46,945 nucleotides of DNA from Burkholderiaceae bacterium (GCA_024711155.1 JANJTK010000227.1:1-46945); one strand, 5' to 3'; positions 17,286-27,962 are shown, counted from the stretch's first letter. Notes: a model not told the origin generated them from the letters alone. Made by a program: numbers and translations.

Positions 17286-17318
17286 GGAACGCCAACAAAA
17301 ACAAGCGTTGCGCGTTCC
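17286..17318 (-). other. Stem-loop in the SWIB 5' region / typA 3' region
   Basis: GGAACGC-CAAC and GTTG-C-GCGTTCC pair as 7 plus 4 base pairs around a one-base bulge, with an A-rich (plus strand) or T-rich (minus strand) loop. There is no T-run after the stem on the minus strand, so it is not a standard typA terminator. It may be a structured leader of the SWIB mRNA. Confidence 0.4.
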
Positions 17319-17393
17319 GGCCTCGCCGCGAGTGTTGTATCGGCGACGCAGTGAGGCGGGCGCGTCGCGGCGCCGAGAGGACCCGCGGGGGGT

Positions 17394-19271
17394 TCAGGCG
17401 GCCTCGCCCTCGCGCGCGGTACGCCGGCGGTCGTGCTCCTTCAGGTGCCGCTTGCGCAGCCGGATGCTCCTCGGAGTGAGTTCGACGAGTTCGTCGTCGG
17501 CGATGAACTCGACCGCCTTCTCCAGCGTGAGGCGGATCGGCGCGTTCAGCACGATGTGCTCGTCCTTGCCCGAGGCCCGGACGTTGGTGAGCTTCTTCTC
17601 GCGCACCGGATTGACGACCAGGTCGTTGTCGCGCGAATGGATCCCGATGATCATCCCCTCGTAGAGCGGCTCGCCGGGGTTCACGAACATCCGGCCGCGC
17701 TCCTGCAGCTTCCACAGCGCATAGGCGACCGCCTCGCCGTCGTCCTGGGAGATCAGCACGCCGTTGCGGCGGCCCTCGATGTCGCCCGCCCACGGACCGT
17801 AGGCGTCGAACACGTGGCTCACGATCCCGGTGCCGCGGGTGAGGTTGAGGAATTCGTTGTGGAAGCCGATCAGGCCGCGTGCCGGCACGCGGTAGTCGAG
17901 CCGTACCCGCCCCTTGCCGTCGGGTTCCATGTTCTGCAGGTCCCCGCGGCGGCGCCCGAGCAGCTCCATCACGGCGCCCTGGTGCGCCTCCTCGAGGTCC
18001 ATCGCCACCAGCTCGTACGGCTCCTGGCGCTCGCCGTCGACCAGGCGCAGCCTCGGTTTCGGTCGCGAGACCGCCACCTCGTAGCCCTCGCGGCGCATGT
18101 TCTCGAGCAGGATCGTCAGGTGCAACTCGCCGCGGCCGGACACGATGAAGGTGTCAGTGTCGGCGGTGAACTCGACCCGCAGCGCGACGTTGCTCTTGAG
18201 CTCGCGCTCCAGCCGCTCGCGCAGCTGGCGGCTGGTCACGAACTTGCCCTCGCGACCGGCCATCGGCGAGGTGTTGACGAGAAACTCCATCGTCATCGTC
18301 GGCTCGTCGATCTCCAGCATCGGCAGCGCCTGCGGTTGCGCCGGATCGCACACCGTCGAGCCGATGCCGAGCTGCTCGATGCCGTTGATCGCGATGATGT
18401 CGCCCGCCTGCGCCTCTTCGACGACGACGCGCTCGAGACCGCGAAACGACAGCACCTGGTTGACCCTGGCGGCCACCGGCTGCACGCCGGTCACGGCCGG
18501 GTCGCCGAAAAGCACGGCCACTGGCTGGCCGCTGCGGATGCGCCCGCGCGCGATGCGCCCGATGCCGATCTTGCCGACGTAGCTCGAGTAGTCGAGCGCC
18601 GAGATCTGCAGCTGCAGCGGCCCGTCCGGGTCGTCGGCGCGCGCCGGAACCTGCCGCAGGATCGCCTCGAACAGCGGCTTCATCGACAATCCCTCGGAGG
18701 CGGCGTCGCCGGGCCCCTCGACCCCGTCCTCGGGCAGGTCCCCCAGGCTGTCGATGGCGAACCCGTTGACCGCCGACGCGTAGACAACCGGAAAGTCGAG
18801 CTGCTTCTCCGACGCGCCGAGACGGTCGAACAGGTCGAAGGTCTGGTTCACGACCCAGTCCGGGCGCGCGCCGGGACGGTCGATCTTGTTCACGACCACG
18901 ATCGGCTCGAGGCCGAGCGCGAGCGCCTTGCGCGTCACGAAGCGCGTCTGCGGCATCGGCCCCTCGACCGCGTCGACCAGCAGCAGCACCCCGTCGACCA
19001 TCGACAACGCCCGCTCGACCTCGCCGCCGAAGTCGGCGTGCCCCGGTGTGTCGACGATGTTGATCCGCGTCTCCTCGTACTCGACGGCGCAGTTCTTGGC
19101 GAGGATCGTGATCCCGCGCTCGCGCTCGAGGTCGTTGCTGTCCATCACCCGCTCGGCCACCTGCTGGTTGGCGCGGAAGGTGCCGGACTGGCGCAGCAGC
19201 TGGTCGACCAGCGTCGTCTTGCCGTGGTCGACGTGCGCGATGATTGCGATGTTGCGGATGGCGATGCTCAT
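17394..19271 (-). CDS. typA: Ribosome-associated GTPase TypA/BipA
   Basis: A 625-residue translational GTPase related to EF-G, acting in 50S assembly and in stress and cold adaptation. The GTPase domain shows [15 protein letters not shown] (G1, near residue 12), [12 protein letters not shown] (G2), [13 protein letters not shown] (G3) and [13 protein letters not shown] (G4). The C-terminal unique domain includes [19 protein letters not shown] and the motif [15 protein letters not shown]. Length fits BipA (about 607) with a basic tail ([19 protein letters not shown]). Its ATG overlaps the truB stop by four bases, placing it at the end of the rimP-nusA-infB operon. Confidence 0.97.
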   Translation of the reverse strand: MSIAIRNIAIIAHVDHGKTTLVDQLLRQSGTFRANQQVAERVMDSNDLERERGITILAKNCAVEYEETRINIVDTPGHADFGGEVERALSMVDGVLLLVDAVEGPMPQTRFVTRKALALGLEPIVVVNKIDRPGARPDWVVNQTFDLFDRLGASEKQLDFPVVYASAVNGFAIDSLGDLPEDGVEGPGDAASEGLSMKPLFEAILRQVPARADDPDGPLQLQISALDYSSYVGKIGIGRIARGRIRSGQPVAVLFGDPAVTGVQPVAARVNQVLSFRGLERVVVEEAQAGDIIAINGIEQLGIGSTVCDPAQPQALPMLEIDEPTMTMEFLVNTSPMAGREGKFVTSRQLRERLERELKSNVALRVEFTADTDTFIVSGRGELHLTILLENMRREGYEVAVSRPKPRLRLVDGERQEPYELVAMDLEEAHQGAVMELLGRRRGDLQNMEPDGKGRVRLDYRVPARGLIGFHNEFLNLTRGTGIVSHVFDAYGPWAGDIEGRRNGVLISQDDGEAVAYALWKLQERGRMFVNPGEPLYEGMIIGIHSRDNDLVVNPVREKKLTNVRASGKDEHIVLNAPIRLTLEKAVEFIADDELVELTPRSIRLRKRHLKEHDRRRTAREGEAA

Positions 19272-20266
19272 GGCCTGGGTTCGGTTCGTGGGCCGCCGGT
19301 CGTCCCGGCAGCGGGTGTCGGATCGCTGTCGGTGACGGCGGCGACGGATTCAGGTGTCGGGGCGGTCGAGACCAGGCGCAGCGGCACGATCGCCGCGTTG
19401 CGCACTTCGGCCAGTCCGAGCAGGCGGGCCGCGGCGTAGACGCGCACCCGCTCAGCCGGCTGCGCGGCGAGCGCCGCCGGCGCCCGCAGCTTCTGTCCGT
19501 GCAGGAAGCGCGCCGCGCTGGCGGCGTCGAGCTCGACGCTCGGCAGCGCGCCGAGCAGCGCGTCGACGGGCGCCAGCAGCGCGCGCCGCGCCGCCAGCCC
19601 GAGCGCATCCAGCGCGTCGAGCGTGACGGCGGCGTCGACCGACAGCGCGCCGACCCGCTCGCGGCGCAACGCGCTCAGGTGAGCGCCGCAGCCGAGGCGC
19701 TCGCCGATGTCGGCCGCGAGCGTGCGCACGTAGGTGCCCTTGCTGCAGCGCACCCGGATCGTCGCGCGCACGCCGTCGAAGGCGATCGTCTCGAGCGCGT
19801 GGATCGTCACGCGCCGCGCGGCGCGCTCGAGCGTGATTCCGGCGCGCGCGTATTCGTAGAGCGGGCGGCCGTCGCGCTTGAGCGCGGAGTGCATCGGCGG
19901 CACCTGCTCGATCTCGCCGATGAACGCCGACGCCGCGGCGCGAAACGCGGCCTCGTCGCAGCGGACCTCGCGCCGCTCGAGCACGCGCCCCTCGGCGTCG
20001 GCGGTGTCGGTGACGACGCCCAGCTCGAGCTCGGCCAGGTAGGTCTTGTCGGCGTCCAGCGAGTCGTTCGCGAACTTGGTGGCCTCGCCGAACAGCAGCG
20101 GCAGCAGGCCGGTGGCCAGCGGGTCGAGCGTACCCCCGTGGCCCGCCTTGCGCGCGCCGAGCAGCCGGCGCGCGCGCACCAGCGCGTCGTTCGAGCTCAG
20201 GCCCTTCGGCTTGTCGAGCAGCAGGACGCCGTCGATGGGGTCGGTTGGTCGCTTCTTCGGGAGCAT
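19268..20266 (-). CDS. truB: tRNA pseudouridine-55 synthase
   Basis: A 332-residue TruB, which converts U55 in the T-loop of tRNAs to pseudouridine. The N-terminal part shows [20 protein letters not shown], and the catalytic aspartate lies in [16 protein letters not shown] near residue 47. The [11 protein letters not shown] and [19 protein letters not shown] motifs are intact. The C-terminal PUA-like part ends in an unrelated Pro/Thr/Gly-rich tail. It lies between rbfA and typA, the usual order in this operon, with an ATGA overlap to typA. Confidence 0.96.
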   Translation of the reverse strand: MLPKKRPTDPIDGVLLLDKPKGLSSNDALVRARRLLGARKAGHGGTLDPLATGLLPLLFGEATKFANDSLDADKTYLAELELGVVTDTADAEGRVLERREVRCDEAAFRAAASAFIGEIEQVPPMHSALKRDGRPLYEYARAGITLERAARRVTIHALETIAFDGVRATIRVRCSKGTYVRTLAADIGERLGCGAHLSALRRERVGALSVDAAVTLDALDALGLAARRALLAPVDALLGALPSVELDAASAARFLHGQKLRAPAALAAQPAERVRVYAAARLLGLAEVRNAAIVPLRLVSTAPTPESVAAVTDSDPTPAAGTTGGPRTEPRP

Positions 20267-20299
20267 GGCGTCCCGCCGCTGCGGGAAGGGGCGTGGCCT

Positions 20300-20677
20300 T
20301 CAGTCGTCGGCGTGGCGCCGGTTCGCCTCGTCGATCAGTTTCGAGATCGCCATGCCGCGCCCGACCGAGGCGTCGTGCACGAAGCGCAGTTCGGGCGTGG
20401 TGTGGATACGCACCCGTCGCCCGAGCTGCGAACGCAGGAAACCCGCGGCCCGGCGCAACCCGGCCAGCGTGCTCGCGACGGTGGCCTCGTCGTCCGGAAG
20501 GACGCTGAAGTGGACCGTCGCATAGGCGTAGTCCGGCGTCAGTTCCACTCCGGTGATCGTCACCATGCCGATGCGCGGGTCCTTGACCTCGGCGCGCACC
20601 AGCTCGGCGATCTCGTGATGCACCTGCTCGGTGACCCGAACGCTGCGCGCGACTCCTCCCGGTCGGTGGCTCGTCAT
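20300..20677 (-). CDS. rbfA: 30S ribosome-binding factor A
   Basis: A 125-residue KH-fold protein needed for late 30S maturation and 16S rRNA 5'-end processing. Motifs typical of RbfA are RVTEQVHHEIAELVRAEVKD, PRIGMVTITGVELTPDYAYA and RRVRIHTTPELRFVHDASV. ATG at 20677 is 18 bases after the infB stop. The frame is open far upstream inside infB, but that part is a shadow. Length is normal for the family. Confidence 0.95.
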   Translation of the reverse strand: MTSHRPGGVARSVRVTEQVHHEIAELVRAEVKDPRIGMVTITGVELTPDYAYATVHFSVLPDDEATVASTLAGLRRAAGFLRSQLGRRVRIHTTPELRFVHDASVGRGMAISKLIDEANRRHADD

Positions 20678-20694
20678 GGCTGCGGGCGCGCGCC

Positions 20695-23559
20695 TCAGAG
20701 CGTGCGCGCCACCTCCTTGATCTCGAACACCTCGAGCTGGTCGCCTTCCTTGATGTCGCTGAAGTTCTTCAGCGACAGGCCGCACTCGAAGCCCTCGCGA
20801 ACCTCGCGCACGTCGTCCTTGAAGCGGCGCAGCGAGTCGAGCTCGCCGGTCCACACGACGGTGCTGTCGCGCAGCAGGCGCACCCGCGCTCCGCGCCGTA
20901 CCACGCCCTCGAGCACCATGCAGCCGGCAACGGCGCCGACCTTCGGCACGCGGATGATCTGGCGGATCTCGACCAACCCGATCGCCTCTTCCTTCTGTTC
21001 CGGCGACAGCAGCCCGGACATCGCCGCCTTCACGTCGTCCACGGCGTCGTAGATGATGTTGTAGTAGCGGATGTCGATGCCGTTGGCCTCGGCCAGCCGC
21101 TTCGCCTGCTGGTCGGCGCGCACGTTGAAGCCGATGATGACGGCCCTCGACGCGGCGGCAAGGTTGACGTCGTTCTCGCTGATGCCGCCGACGCCCTGGT
21201 GCACGATCTGCACCTTGACCTCGTCGGTCGAGAGCTTGAGCATCGCGTGCGCGAGCGCCTCCTGAGAACCCTGCACGTCGGCCTTGACGATCAGCGAGAG
21301 CGTCTTGACCTCGCCCGCCGTCATCTGCTCGAACACGTTTTCGAGCTTCGCCGCCTGCTGCTTCGCGAGCTTGACGTCGCGGAACTTGCCCTGGCGGAAC
21401 AGCGCGATCTCGCGCGCCTTGCGCTCGTCGCCGAGCACGATCACTTCCGAGCCGGCGGCCGGCACGTCCTGCAGGCCCTGGATCTCGACCGGGATCGACG
21501 GGCCCGCCTCGGTGACCGGTTTGCCGTTCTCGTCGAGCATCGCGCGCACGCGGCCGAACGACGATCCGGCGAGCACGACGTCGCCGCGCCGCAGCGTGCC
21601 GGCCTGCACCAGCACGGTCGCCACCGCGCCGCGGCCCTTGTCGAGCCGCGCCTCGATGACGATGCCCTTGGCCGCGCCATCCTTCGCCGCCGTCAGTTCG
21701 AGCACTTCCGCCTGCAGCAGCACGTTCTCGAGCAGGTCGTCGATGCCCTGCCCGGTCTTGGCCGAGACCGGCACGAACGGCACCTCGCCGCCGTACTCCT
21801 CGGGCACGACCTGGTGCGAAACCAGTTCCTGCCTGACGCGCTCGGGGTTGGCCTCGGGCTTGTCGATCTTGTTCATCGCAACGACGATCGGCACCCCGGC
21901 CGCCTTCGCGTGGTTGATCGCCTCGACCGACTGCGGCATCACGCCGTCGTCGGCCGCGACCACCAGGATCACGATGTCGGTGGCCTTCGCGCCGCGCGCG
22001 CGCATCGCCGTGAACGCCTCGTGTCCCGGGGTGTCCAGGAACGTGACGACGCCGCGCGGCGTCTCGACGTGATAGGCGCCGATGTGCTGGGTGATGCCGC
22101 CGGCCTCCCCGGCAGCGACCTTCGCGCGCCGGATGTAGTCGAGCAGCGACGTCTTGCCGTGGTCGACGTGGCCCATCACCGTCACCACCGGCGGACGCGG
22201 CTCCTGCGCGGCATCCGCGTGCGGCGCATCCTCGACCAGCAGCGCCTCGGGGTCGTCCAGCCTCGCCGCGAGCGCCTTGTGGCCCATGTCCTCCACCAGG
22301 ATCATCGCCGTGTCCTGGTCGAGCACCTGGTTGATCGTCACCATCTGGCCGAGCTTCATCAGCGCCTTGATGACCTCGGCCGCCTTGACCGACATCTTGT
22401 GCGCCAGGTCGGCCACGGTGATCGTCTCGGGGACGTGAACCTCGCGCACGATCGGCTCGTTCGACGCCTGCGCCGTCGCCTGGCTGGCCACCTCGTGCCG
22501 CCCGGCGCCACGGTGACGCGCTCCGCCCTTGCCGCGCCAGCCGGCGTCTGCCGTGGTCCCGCGAGTCTTGATGCCGCGCTTCTTCGCGGCCTCCTCGGAC
22601 CACGTCGACGAGAGCTTCTCGCTCTTCACGTGCTTCTTGTCGCCCGCGGGCGCCGTGCCGGGCGCCGCGCCCGGCGCCGGCCGGCCCCCGGCCGGACGGT
22701 GCAGCGTGCCGCTCACGCCGGCCTTGCCCGGTGCACCCGGTGGCTGGCCGGCGGCCGGCGGCTGCGCTGCCGCAGCGGGCGGTCGCGCGGCTGGCGGCGC
22801 CTCGACGGGCTTCGGCTGCGGCCGGCGCTGCATGGTCATCAGCCGGTTGATCTCGGCGACCTCGGCCTCGACGGCCTTGCGCGCGCGCGCCTGTTCCTCG
22901 GCATCTGCAGTGGCCTTGCGCGCCGCCTCGTCGGCTGCCCGCGCGCCCGCGTCGGCCCGCTCGCGTTCGGCGCGCTGCGCCTCGATGTCGATCGAAGCCG
23001 CGCGCTCGGCCTCGCGGCGCGCCTCTTCCTCGCGCAGCCTCGCTTCGGCTGCGGCCTCCGCTTCGCGCTGGCGCTCACGCTCGAGCCGCTCCTGCTTCTC
23101 GCGCAGTTCGGCGTGCTGGCGCTCGAGCAGCTCGCGCTGGCGCGCCTCCTCGGCCTCGCGCAGGCGGCGCTGCTCCTCGTCGACCACCGAGACCACCGGC
23201 GCCGGCGCCGCCTCGGCTTCGGGCGCGGCCACCAGTTCGACCGGTGCGGCGTCGCCGATGTCGCGCTTGACGAAGACGCGCTTCTTGCGCACCTCGACCT
23301 GGATCGTGCGCGCCTTGCCGGTCGCGTCGGCCTGCTTGATCTCGGACGTCTGCTTGCGCGTCAGCGTGATCCGGCGCTTGGGCGCCTCCTCGGCGCCGTG
23401 CGCGCGACGCAGCGCGGCCAGCAGCTGTTCCTTGTCGGCTTCGCTCAGCTCGTCATCCGGAGACTGCTTGGTGACGCCGGCAGCCTGCAGTTGCTCGAGC
23501 AACGCCTCGGCCGGCATCTTCAGCTCCGCCGCAAACCTCGCCACGTTCGTACTCGCCAT
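20695..23559 (-). CDS. infB: Translation initiation factor IF-2
   Basis: A 954-residue GTPase that brings fMet-tRNA to the 30S P site. The N-terminal IF2-N domain ([20 protein letters not shown]) leads into a long charged coiled-coil region of [12 protein letters not shown]-type repeats (about 120-250). A Pro/Ala-rich linker and a second IF2-N module ([20 protein letters not shown]) follow. The G domain starts with [20 protein letters not shown] near residue 465, with [12 protein letters not shown] and [14 protein letters not shown]. The C-terminal domains end at [14 protein letters not shown] at 23559 has a GGAAGGA site. Length is typical for beta-proteobacteria. Confidence 0.97.
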   Translation of the reverse strand: MASTNVARFAAELKMPAEALLEQLQAAGVTKQSPDDELSEADKEQLLAALRRAHGAEEAPKRRITLTRKQTSEIKQADATGKARTIQVEVRKKRVFVKRDIGDAAPVELVAAPEAEAAPAPVVSVVDEEQRRLREAEEARQRELLERQHAELREKQERLERERQREAEAAAEARLREEEARREAERAASIDIEAQRAERERADAGARAADEAARKATADAEEQARARKAVEAEVAEINRLMTMQRRPQPKPVEAPPAARPPAAAAQPPAAGQPPGAPGKAGVSGTLHRPAGGRPAPGAAPGTAPAGDKKHVKSEKLSSTWSEEAAKKRGIKTRGTTADAGWRGKGGARHRGAGRHEVASQATAQASNEPIVREVHVPETITVADLAHKMSVKAAEVIKALMKLGQMVTINQVLDQDTAMILVEDMGHKALAARLDDPEALLVEDAPHADAAQEPRPPVVTVMGHVDHGKTSLLDYIRRAKVAAGEAGGITQHIGAYHVETPRGVVTFLDTPGHEAFTAMRARGAKATDIVILVVAADDGVMPQSVEAINHAKAAGVPIVVAMNKIDKPEANPERVRQELVSHQVVPEEYGGEVPFVPVSAKTGQGIDDLLENVLLQAEVLELTAAKDGAAKGIVIEARLDKGRGAVATVLVQAGTLRRGDVVLAGSSFGRVRAMLDENGKPVTEAGPSIPVEIQGLQDVPAAGSEVIVLGDERKAREIALFRQGKFRDVKLAKQQAAKLENVFEQMTAGEVKTLSLIVKADVQGSQEALAHAMLKLSTDEVKVQIVHQGVGGISENDVNLAAASRAVIIGFNVRADQQAKRLAEANGIDIRYYNIIYDAVDDVKAAMSGLLSPEQKEEAIGLVEIRQIIRVPKVGAVAGCMVLEGVVRRGARVRLLRDSTVVWTGELDSLRRFKDDVREVREGFECGLSLKNFSDIKEGDQLEVFEIKEVARTL

Positions 23560-23630
23560 GCTCTTCCTTCCAGGGTCGCCCTGCATCACCGCGCCGCGCC
23601 GCGGCCATTCACCCGCCGGTCAGCGCACCG

Positions 23631-25148
23631 TCACGCCCCGGCCTGTTCCCGCGCCGCATCGGACGCTTCCGCCGGCTCGTCGAACCAGTGCGCTCGCGCC
23701 TTCATGATCAGGTCGCGGGCGCGCGCATCGTCGATGCCGGTCGCTTCGACGAGCTCGTCGACGGCCAGCTCGGCCAGCTCGTCGCGGGTGTGCACGCCCG
23801 CGTCGGCCAGCCGGGCCGCGAGCTCGCGGTCCATGCCCTCGAGCGCCAGCAGGTCCTCGGCGGTCGTGCCGATCTTCTCCTCGGTGGCGATCGCCTCGTT
23901 CAGCAGCGCGTTGCGCGCGCGCGTGCGCAGCTCGTTGACCGTGTCCTCGTCGAAGGACTCGATCTCGAGCATTTCGTTGATCGGCACGTACGCGACTTCC
24001 TCGACCGAAGTGAAGCCCTCGTCGATCAGGATGTCGGCGACCTCCTCGTCGACGTCGAGCTTCTCCATGAAGACCTCGCGCATCCCGTGGCGTTCGCTCT
24101 CGCTCTTCGCCTGCGATTCCTCGGCGCTCATGATGTTGATGCGCCAGCCGGTGAGCTCGGAGGCGAGCCTGACGTTGCGCCCGTTGGTGCCGATCGCGAG
24201 CGCGAGGTTGTCCTCGTCGACGACCACGTCCATGCTGTGCTTGTCCTCGTCGACGACGATCGACGAGACGTTGGCCGGCGCCAGCGCGCCGATCACGAAC
24301 TGCGCCGGGTCCTCGGACCACAGCACGATGTCGACGCGCTCGCCGGCCAGTTCGCCCGTGACCGCCTGCACGCGCGAGCCGCGCACGCCCACGCAGGTGC
24401 CGATCGGGTCCACGCGGCGGTCGTTCGAGTGCACCGCGATCTTGGCGCGCACGCCCGCGTCGCGCGCGGCCGCCTTGATCTCGAGCAGCCCCTGTTCGAT
24501 CTCGGGCACCTCGTTGGCGAACAGGTGCCGGATGAACTCGGGCGACGTGCGCGACAGCATCAGCTGCGGGCCGCGGCCCTCGCGGTTGATCTGCGCGACG
24601 TAGGCGCGCACGCGGTCGCCCACGCGCAGGTTCTCCTTCGGGATCATCTGGTCGCGCGTCAGCCGCGCCTCGACCTTGCCGGACTCGACGATCGCGCCCT
24701 CGCGATCCATGCGCTTGATCGTCCCCGACAGGATCGGCTCGCCGCGCTCGAGGAAGTCGTTGATGATCTGCTCGCGCTCGGCGTCGCGGATCTTCTGCAG
24801 GATCACCTGCTTGGCGGCCTGCGCGCCGATGCGGCCCATGTCGACCGGCTCGAGCTCTTCCTCGATGTAGTCGCCGACCTGGATGTCCGGAATCTGCTTC
24901 TGCGCTTCCGTCAGGATGATCTGGATGTCGTGGTCCTCGAGCTCGCCGTCCGGCACCACCTGCCAGCGCCGGAACGACTCCGACTCGCCGCTCATGCGAT
25001 CGACCGAGACGCGCACGTCGACTTCTTCCTTGAAGCGCTTCTTGGTCGCGGAAGCCAGCGCGCTCTCGAGCGCGCCGAACACCACCTCGCGCGGAACGTT
25101 CTTCTCGCGCGCCAGCGCATCCACCAGCAGCAACACTTCCCGACTCAT
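23631..25148 (-). CDS. nusA: Transcription termination/antitermination factor NusA
   Basis: A 505-residue NusA, acting with RNA polymerase in pausing, termination and antitermination. The N-terminal polymerase-binding domain is [20 protein letters not shown]; the S1 domain includes [20 protein letters not shown]. Two KH domains follow ([20 protein letters not shown] and [20 protein letters not shown]). Two C-terminal acidic/HhH repeats ([35 protein letters not shown]) resemble E. coli AR1/AR2. Its ATG overlaps the rimP stop (ATGA). NusA could act on the intrinsic terminator in its own operon leader; that is inference. Confidence 0.97.
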   Translation of the reverse strand: MSREVLLLVDALAREKNVPREVVFGALESALASATKKRFKEEVDVRVSVDRMSGESESFRRWQVVPDGELEDHDIQIILTEAQKQIPDIQVGDYIEEELEPVDMGRIGAQAAKQVILQKIRDAEREQIINDFLERGEPILSGTIKRMDREGAIVESGKVEARLTRDQMIPKENLRVGDRVRAYVAQINREGRGPQLMLSRTSPEFIRHLFANEVPEIEQGLLEIKAAARDAGVRAKIAVHSNDRRVDPIGTCVGVRGSRVQAVTGELAGERVDIVLWSEDPAQFVIGALAPANVSSIVVDEDKHSMDVVVDEDNLALAIGTNGRNVRLASELTGWRINIMSAEESQAKSESERHGMREVFMEKLDVDEEVADILIDEGFTSVEEVAYVPINEMLEIESFDEDTVNELRTRARNALLNEAIATEEKIGTTAEDLLALEGMDRELAARLADAGVHTRDELAELAVDELVEATGIDDARARDLIMKARAHWFDEPAEASDAAREQAGA

Positions 25149-25801
25149 TTACGCCTCTCCTGGAACTTCAGCTTCGGCACCAGCCGAGCCAGCTCGATCT
25201 CGTCGAGCGCGAAGACGAGCCTGCGGCCCGTCGCCCCGGGGATGTCCGGCGCGGCTTCGTCCTGCGCGGCCCCTGTCCCCAAAGCCTCTTTCCCCAAAGC
25301 CTCTTTCCCCGCAGCCTCTATCCCTGCGGCCTCTTTCTTCGCCGCAACCTTCCTTGTGGCACCCTTCTTTACGGCACCCTTCTTCGCCGCCGGCTTCCCG
25401 CCGGCCGCGCCCTGCGCCCGCTCGATCAGGTCGAGCCCGTAGCGCCCGTCGCCCTCGGTCGTCAGCACGCCCTCGAAGTTGCGCCGCCCTTCCAGCGGCC
25501 GACGCAGCCTGACAGTCACCTCCGCACCGGCGAATCGCTCGAAATCGGCCACCTTCTTCAGCGGCCGGTCAAGTCCGGGCGACGACACCTCGAGTCGCGC
25601 GTACTCGACGTCCTCGACCGCGAGCACGTGCGACAGCTGGCGGCTGGCACGCTCGCAGTCGTCGAGCGAAATTCCCGCGGGCGCGTCGATGTAGACGCGC
25701 AGCAAGCCGTTGCGCGCGAACTCCACGTCGACCACCTCGTAGCCCATGCCGGCCAGGGCGCGCTCGATGATCGCCTGCGTCGACGTCACCTGTGCGGACA
25801 C
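25145..25801 (-). CDS. rimP: Ribosome maturation factor RimP with a repeat insertion
   Basis: A 218-residue RimP, which assists early 30S assembly. The N-terminal domain runs from [20 protein letters not shown] to [20 protein letters not shown], and the SH3-like C-terminal domain starts at [19 protein letters not shown]. The family is normally about 150 residues. Here about 50-60 extra Lys/Ala/Glu-rich residues in pentapeptide repeats (GKEAL, AAKKE and similar) split the C-terminal domain before [19 protein letters not shown]. The start is GTG at 25801, with AGGGGG eight bases upstream; GTG at 25789 is an alternative. An in-frame ATG 108 bases upstream would read through the leader terminator and is rejected. 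Confidence 0.92.
   Translation of the reverse strand: MSAQVTSTQAIIERALAGMGYEVVDVEFARNGLLRVYIDAPAGISLDDCERASRQLSHVLAVEDVEYARLEVSSPGLDRPLKKVADFERFAGAEVTVRLRRPLEGRRNFEGVLTTEGDGRYGLDLIERAQGAAGGKPAAKKGAVKKGATRKVAAKKEAAGIEAAGKEALGKEALGTGAAQDEAAPDIPGATGRRLVFALDEIELARLVPKLKFQERRK
25276..25395 (-). repeat. 15-bp tandem repeat array inside rimP
   Basis: Eight successive 15-base units occur, from two identical TCCCCAAAGCCTCTT copies to increasingly diverged TCTTCGCCGCCGGCT. Each unit encodes five residues (for example GKEAL). The period preserves the reading frame. The identical copies sit at the end nearest the rimP stop, as expected for recent slippage growth. Confidence 0.9.
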
Positions 25802-25870
25802 TCGCGAACCCCCTGCCGGCCCGATGCCGGCCCAGCCGCCGCGCCTTCGGCCCCATGCCGATGCGAGCGG

Positions 25871-25899
25871 AAAAAAAAATGGGCCTTGCGAGCCCATTT
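25871..25899 (-). terminator. Intrinsic terminator in the rimP operon leader
   Basis: On the minus strand AAATGGGC, seven-base loop TCGCAAG, GCCCATTT runs straight into a nine-base T-run. This is a textbook Rho-independent terminator. It lies downstream of a good promoter and 70 bases before the rimP start, so it is probably a conditional attenuator rather than the end of rluB, whose stop lies upstream of the promoter. Confidence 0.85.
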
Positions 25900-25930
25900 C
25901 TTCGAGCACGCCGCCCCTGCTTGCTGCGCA

Positions 25931-25960
25931 GGCGCTCCGGATGACGTCTTCCGGAGCGCC
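25931..25960 (-). other. Perfect 11-bp hairpin in the rimP leader RNA
   Basis: GGCGCTCCGGA and TCCGGAGCGCC pair perfectly across the eight-base loop (AGACGTCA on the RNA strand). It lies 31 bases 5' of the terminator in the same leader. The 5' end of the leader contains AGCGCCG (complement of 25979-25985), which can pair with CGGCGCT in the 5' arm and therefore competes with this hairpin. No tRNA-like or known riboswitch core was recognised. Confidence 0.75.
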
Positions 25961-25997
25961 GGGATGCTGCTGCCGGGTCGGCGCTTGTTAGCTTTGC

Positions 25998-26026
25998 ATT
26001 ATAGCCCGAAATGCAGCCACGGACCA
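25998..26026 (-). promoter_or_regulatory. Promoter of the rimP-nusA-infB operon
   Basis: A perfect TATAAT (26003 down to 25998) is preceded after 17 bases by TGGTCC, a poor -35. Transcription would start near 25991 and give a leader of about 190 bases with two hairpins. It lies 64 bases after the rluB stop. Confidence 0.65.
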
Positions 26027-26066
26027 GCCGCAGCCTTCTTCACCACGCAGCCTCCCGCGGTCTTGT

Positions 26067-27962
26067 TCAGCCGCCGCCCGAGCCGCCGCCCGAGCCCCCG
26101 CCCGAGCGCCCGCGCCGCGAGCGCCCGCCGCGCTTCCCGCCGGGCTTGCCCGCGCCGGGGCCGCGCTGCCCCCCCGGCCCGCCCTGGCCTCCGTGCCCGC
26201 CCGGGCCGCCTTGTCCGTGCCCTGCCGAACCCGGCCCGCGCTGCCCCGCGCCCACGGCGCCGCGCTTGCCCTGGCCGCTGCGCGATCCGCGCCTGCCACC
26301 GCCGGGTCCGCCGCCCGGTCCGCCGCCCGGTCCGCCACCGGCGCCGTAACCGCCGAAGCCGCCGCCGATTCCACCAGCGCGCCCGTGATCCATCGGCCCG
26401 GTGAACGCCGCCGAGGGTGCCCCGCGCTTGCGCGAACGCGCGGCACCGCGCCTGGCGGGGGCCGCCTGGCCGGCATCGCCCTTGCGCACCGCACGCGTGA
26501 TTCCCTCGAGATGGGCGTTGGCCGACGGCGGCTGCCACTCGTCGTCGTCCCTCGGATCGTGGCGCGGAGCCTCTTCCTCCTCCGGCAGCGCACGATTGCC
26601 GATCGAATCGTCGGGGTACTCGTCGTCCCAGTCGTCGCCGCCCCGGTTCCAGGCATCGTCATCGGCGCCGGCGCGCTGCGCGCGCTCCTCACCGGACTCG
26701 TCGCCTGAGGCGTCCCCCAACGCGCCCTCCCCGCTCGCCGCAGCAGGCGCGCCGGCGCCCGGCCGCAGCGCCTGGAGCAACGCCTGCACCTCGCCTTCGC
26801 CGAGTTCGATCCAGCGGCCGCGCGCGAGCCCGCGAGGCAACGCCAGCGGTCCGAAGCGCAACCTGACCAACCGGCTGACCGTCAGGCCCACCACCTCCAT
26901 CATCCGGCGCACTTCGCGATTGCGCCCCTCGGAGAGCGTCACGCGATACCAGGCGTTCGCCCCGTCGCCGCCGAGCTCGTCGATCGACGCGAACTTCGCC
27001 GCGCCGTCCTCGAGCTGGACGCCCTCGAGCAACTTCTGGCGCGCCTCATCCTCGATCCGGCCGAGCACGCGCACCGCGTACTCACGCTCCCAGCCATAGC
27101 GCGGGTGCATCAGCTTGTTCGCGACGTCGCCCGAGGTCGTGAAGACCAGCAGGCCCTCGGTGTTGAAATCCAGCCGGCCGACGGCCACCCAGCGCGCACC
27201 CTTGATGCGCGGCAGGCGGTCGAACACGGTGACGCGCTGACCGGGGTCGTCGCGGGTGCAGATCTCTCCGGGCGGCTTGTGATAGAGCAGCACGCGCGGC
27301 GCAGCGGGTGCCGGCCGGCGATTGATCGCGCGGCCGTTGACGCGCACCTGGTCCTTCGGCGCGATTCGCTGGCCGATGTGCGCGGGCTGGCCGTTCACCG
27401 ACACGCGGCCGGCGAGGATCAGTTCCTCCATGTCGCGGCGCGAACCCAGTCCGGCGTCGGCGAGCACCTTGTGCAGCTTCGGGTGTTCCACGGACGGAGC
27501 GCCCTGGCCGCCACTCTGGCGCACTGCTACTGCGTCGAGTCCGATCGCCGTGCCACTGGCGTAAGCGGGCAGCGGCTCGGCGTCCTCCGGCGCGGGCGCA
27601 GGCGCGCGCTCGCGCCGCGGGGGCCGTTGCTGCTGATGCGGCTGATGCGGCTGCTGATGCGCGTTGTCGCCAGCCGCACGTTCCGTGTCCGCGCCTTCGG
27701 CGCCCGGTCCGTCGCCGCTCCGCCCGCGCTTGCTTCCAGACCTGCGGCCGCCGCGGCGCCTCTGGAACGGCCCTCGCGGACCGCGCTTCCCGCCTTCGCC
27801 GGGGCCGCCCCCGACGCCTTCGGCGCCGCCTCCTCCAGTGTCGGCCCCATCACCCGAGGCGGCATCGGCTGCTGCAGCCGCGCCCCCGCCAGCAGAAGCC
27901 GCGTCCTCGGAACCTGGCGCGACAGCGCCGTGGCGACCCTCGCCGGATTGCTCGTCGTTCAA
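26067..27962 (-). CDS. rluB: 23S rRNA pseudouridine-2605 synthase with long disordered tails
   Basis: A 631-residue RluB; the enzyme isomerises U2605 of 23S rRNA. Residues about 165-215 are the S4 domain ([20 protein letters not shown]). The catalytic aspartate lies in [15 protein letters not shown] near 263, and the core ends near 420. The N-terminal 160 residues are Gly/Ala/Arg-rich with a QPHQPHQQQ stretch. The C-terminal 210 are an acidic segment followed by glycine-rich repeats ([19 protein letters not shown]). E. coli RluB is about 290 residues. The start is a TTG overlapping the scpB stop (TTGA); an internal GTG near residue 147 would remove the N-terminal tail. Confidence 0.9.
   Translation of the reverse strand: MNDEQSGEGRHGAVAPGSEDAASAGGGAAAAADAASGDGADTGGGGAEGVGGGPGEGGKRGPRGPFQRRRGGRRSGSKRGRSGDGPGAEGADTERAAGDNAHQQPHQPHQQQRPPRRERAPAPAPEDAEPLPAYASGTAIGLDAVAVRQSGGQGAPSVEHPKLHKVLADAGLGSRRDMEELILAGRVSVNGQPAHIGQRIAPKDQVRVNGRAINRRPAPAAPRVLLYHKPPGEICTRDDPGQRVTVFDRLPRIKGARWVAVGRLDFNTEGLLVFTTSGDVANKLMHPRYGWEREYAVRVLGRIEDEARQKLLEGVQLEDGAAKFASIDELGGDGANAWYRVTLSEGRNREVRRMMEVVGLTVSRLVRLRFGPLALPRGLARGRWIELGEGEVQALLQALRPGAGAPAAASGEGALGDASGDESGEERAQRAGADDDAWNRGGDDWDDEYPDDSIGNRALPEEEEAPRHDPRDDDEWQPPSANAHLEGITRAVRKGDAGQAAPARRGAARSRKRGAPSAAFTGPMDHGRAGGIGGGFGGYGAGGGPGGGPGGGPGGGRRGSRSGQGKRGAVGAGQRGPGSAGHGQGGPGGHGGQGGPGGQRGPGAGKPGGKRGGRSRRGRSGGGSGGGSGGG
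26301..26336 (-). repeat. 12-bp tandem repeat coding GGGP units of RluB
   Basis: Three 12-base units (GCCGGGTCCGCC, then GCCCGGTCCGCC twice) encode Gly-Gly-Gly-Pro repeats in the C-terminal tail. Confidence 0.85.

Noticed and set aside
25802-25909. Longer RimP starting at an in-frame ATG at 25909
   Set aside because: It would translate the leader terminator, and RimP homologues begin near the GTG at 25801, which has a ribosome site. A coupled leader peptide is also unlikely, as there is no stop before rimP.
26067-26400. Collagen-like protein in the GGP-rich region
   Set aside because: The glycine spacing is irregular (GGGP and GG-rich blocks, not G-x-y triplets) and the frame is continuous with the RluB core.
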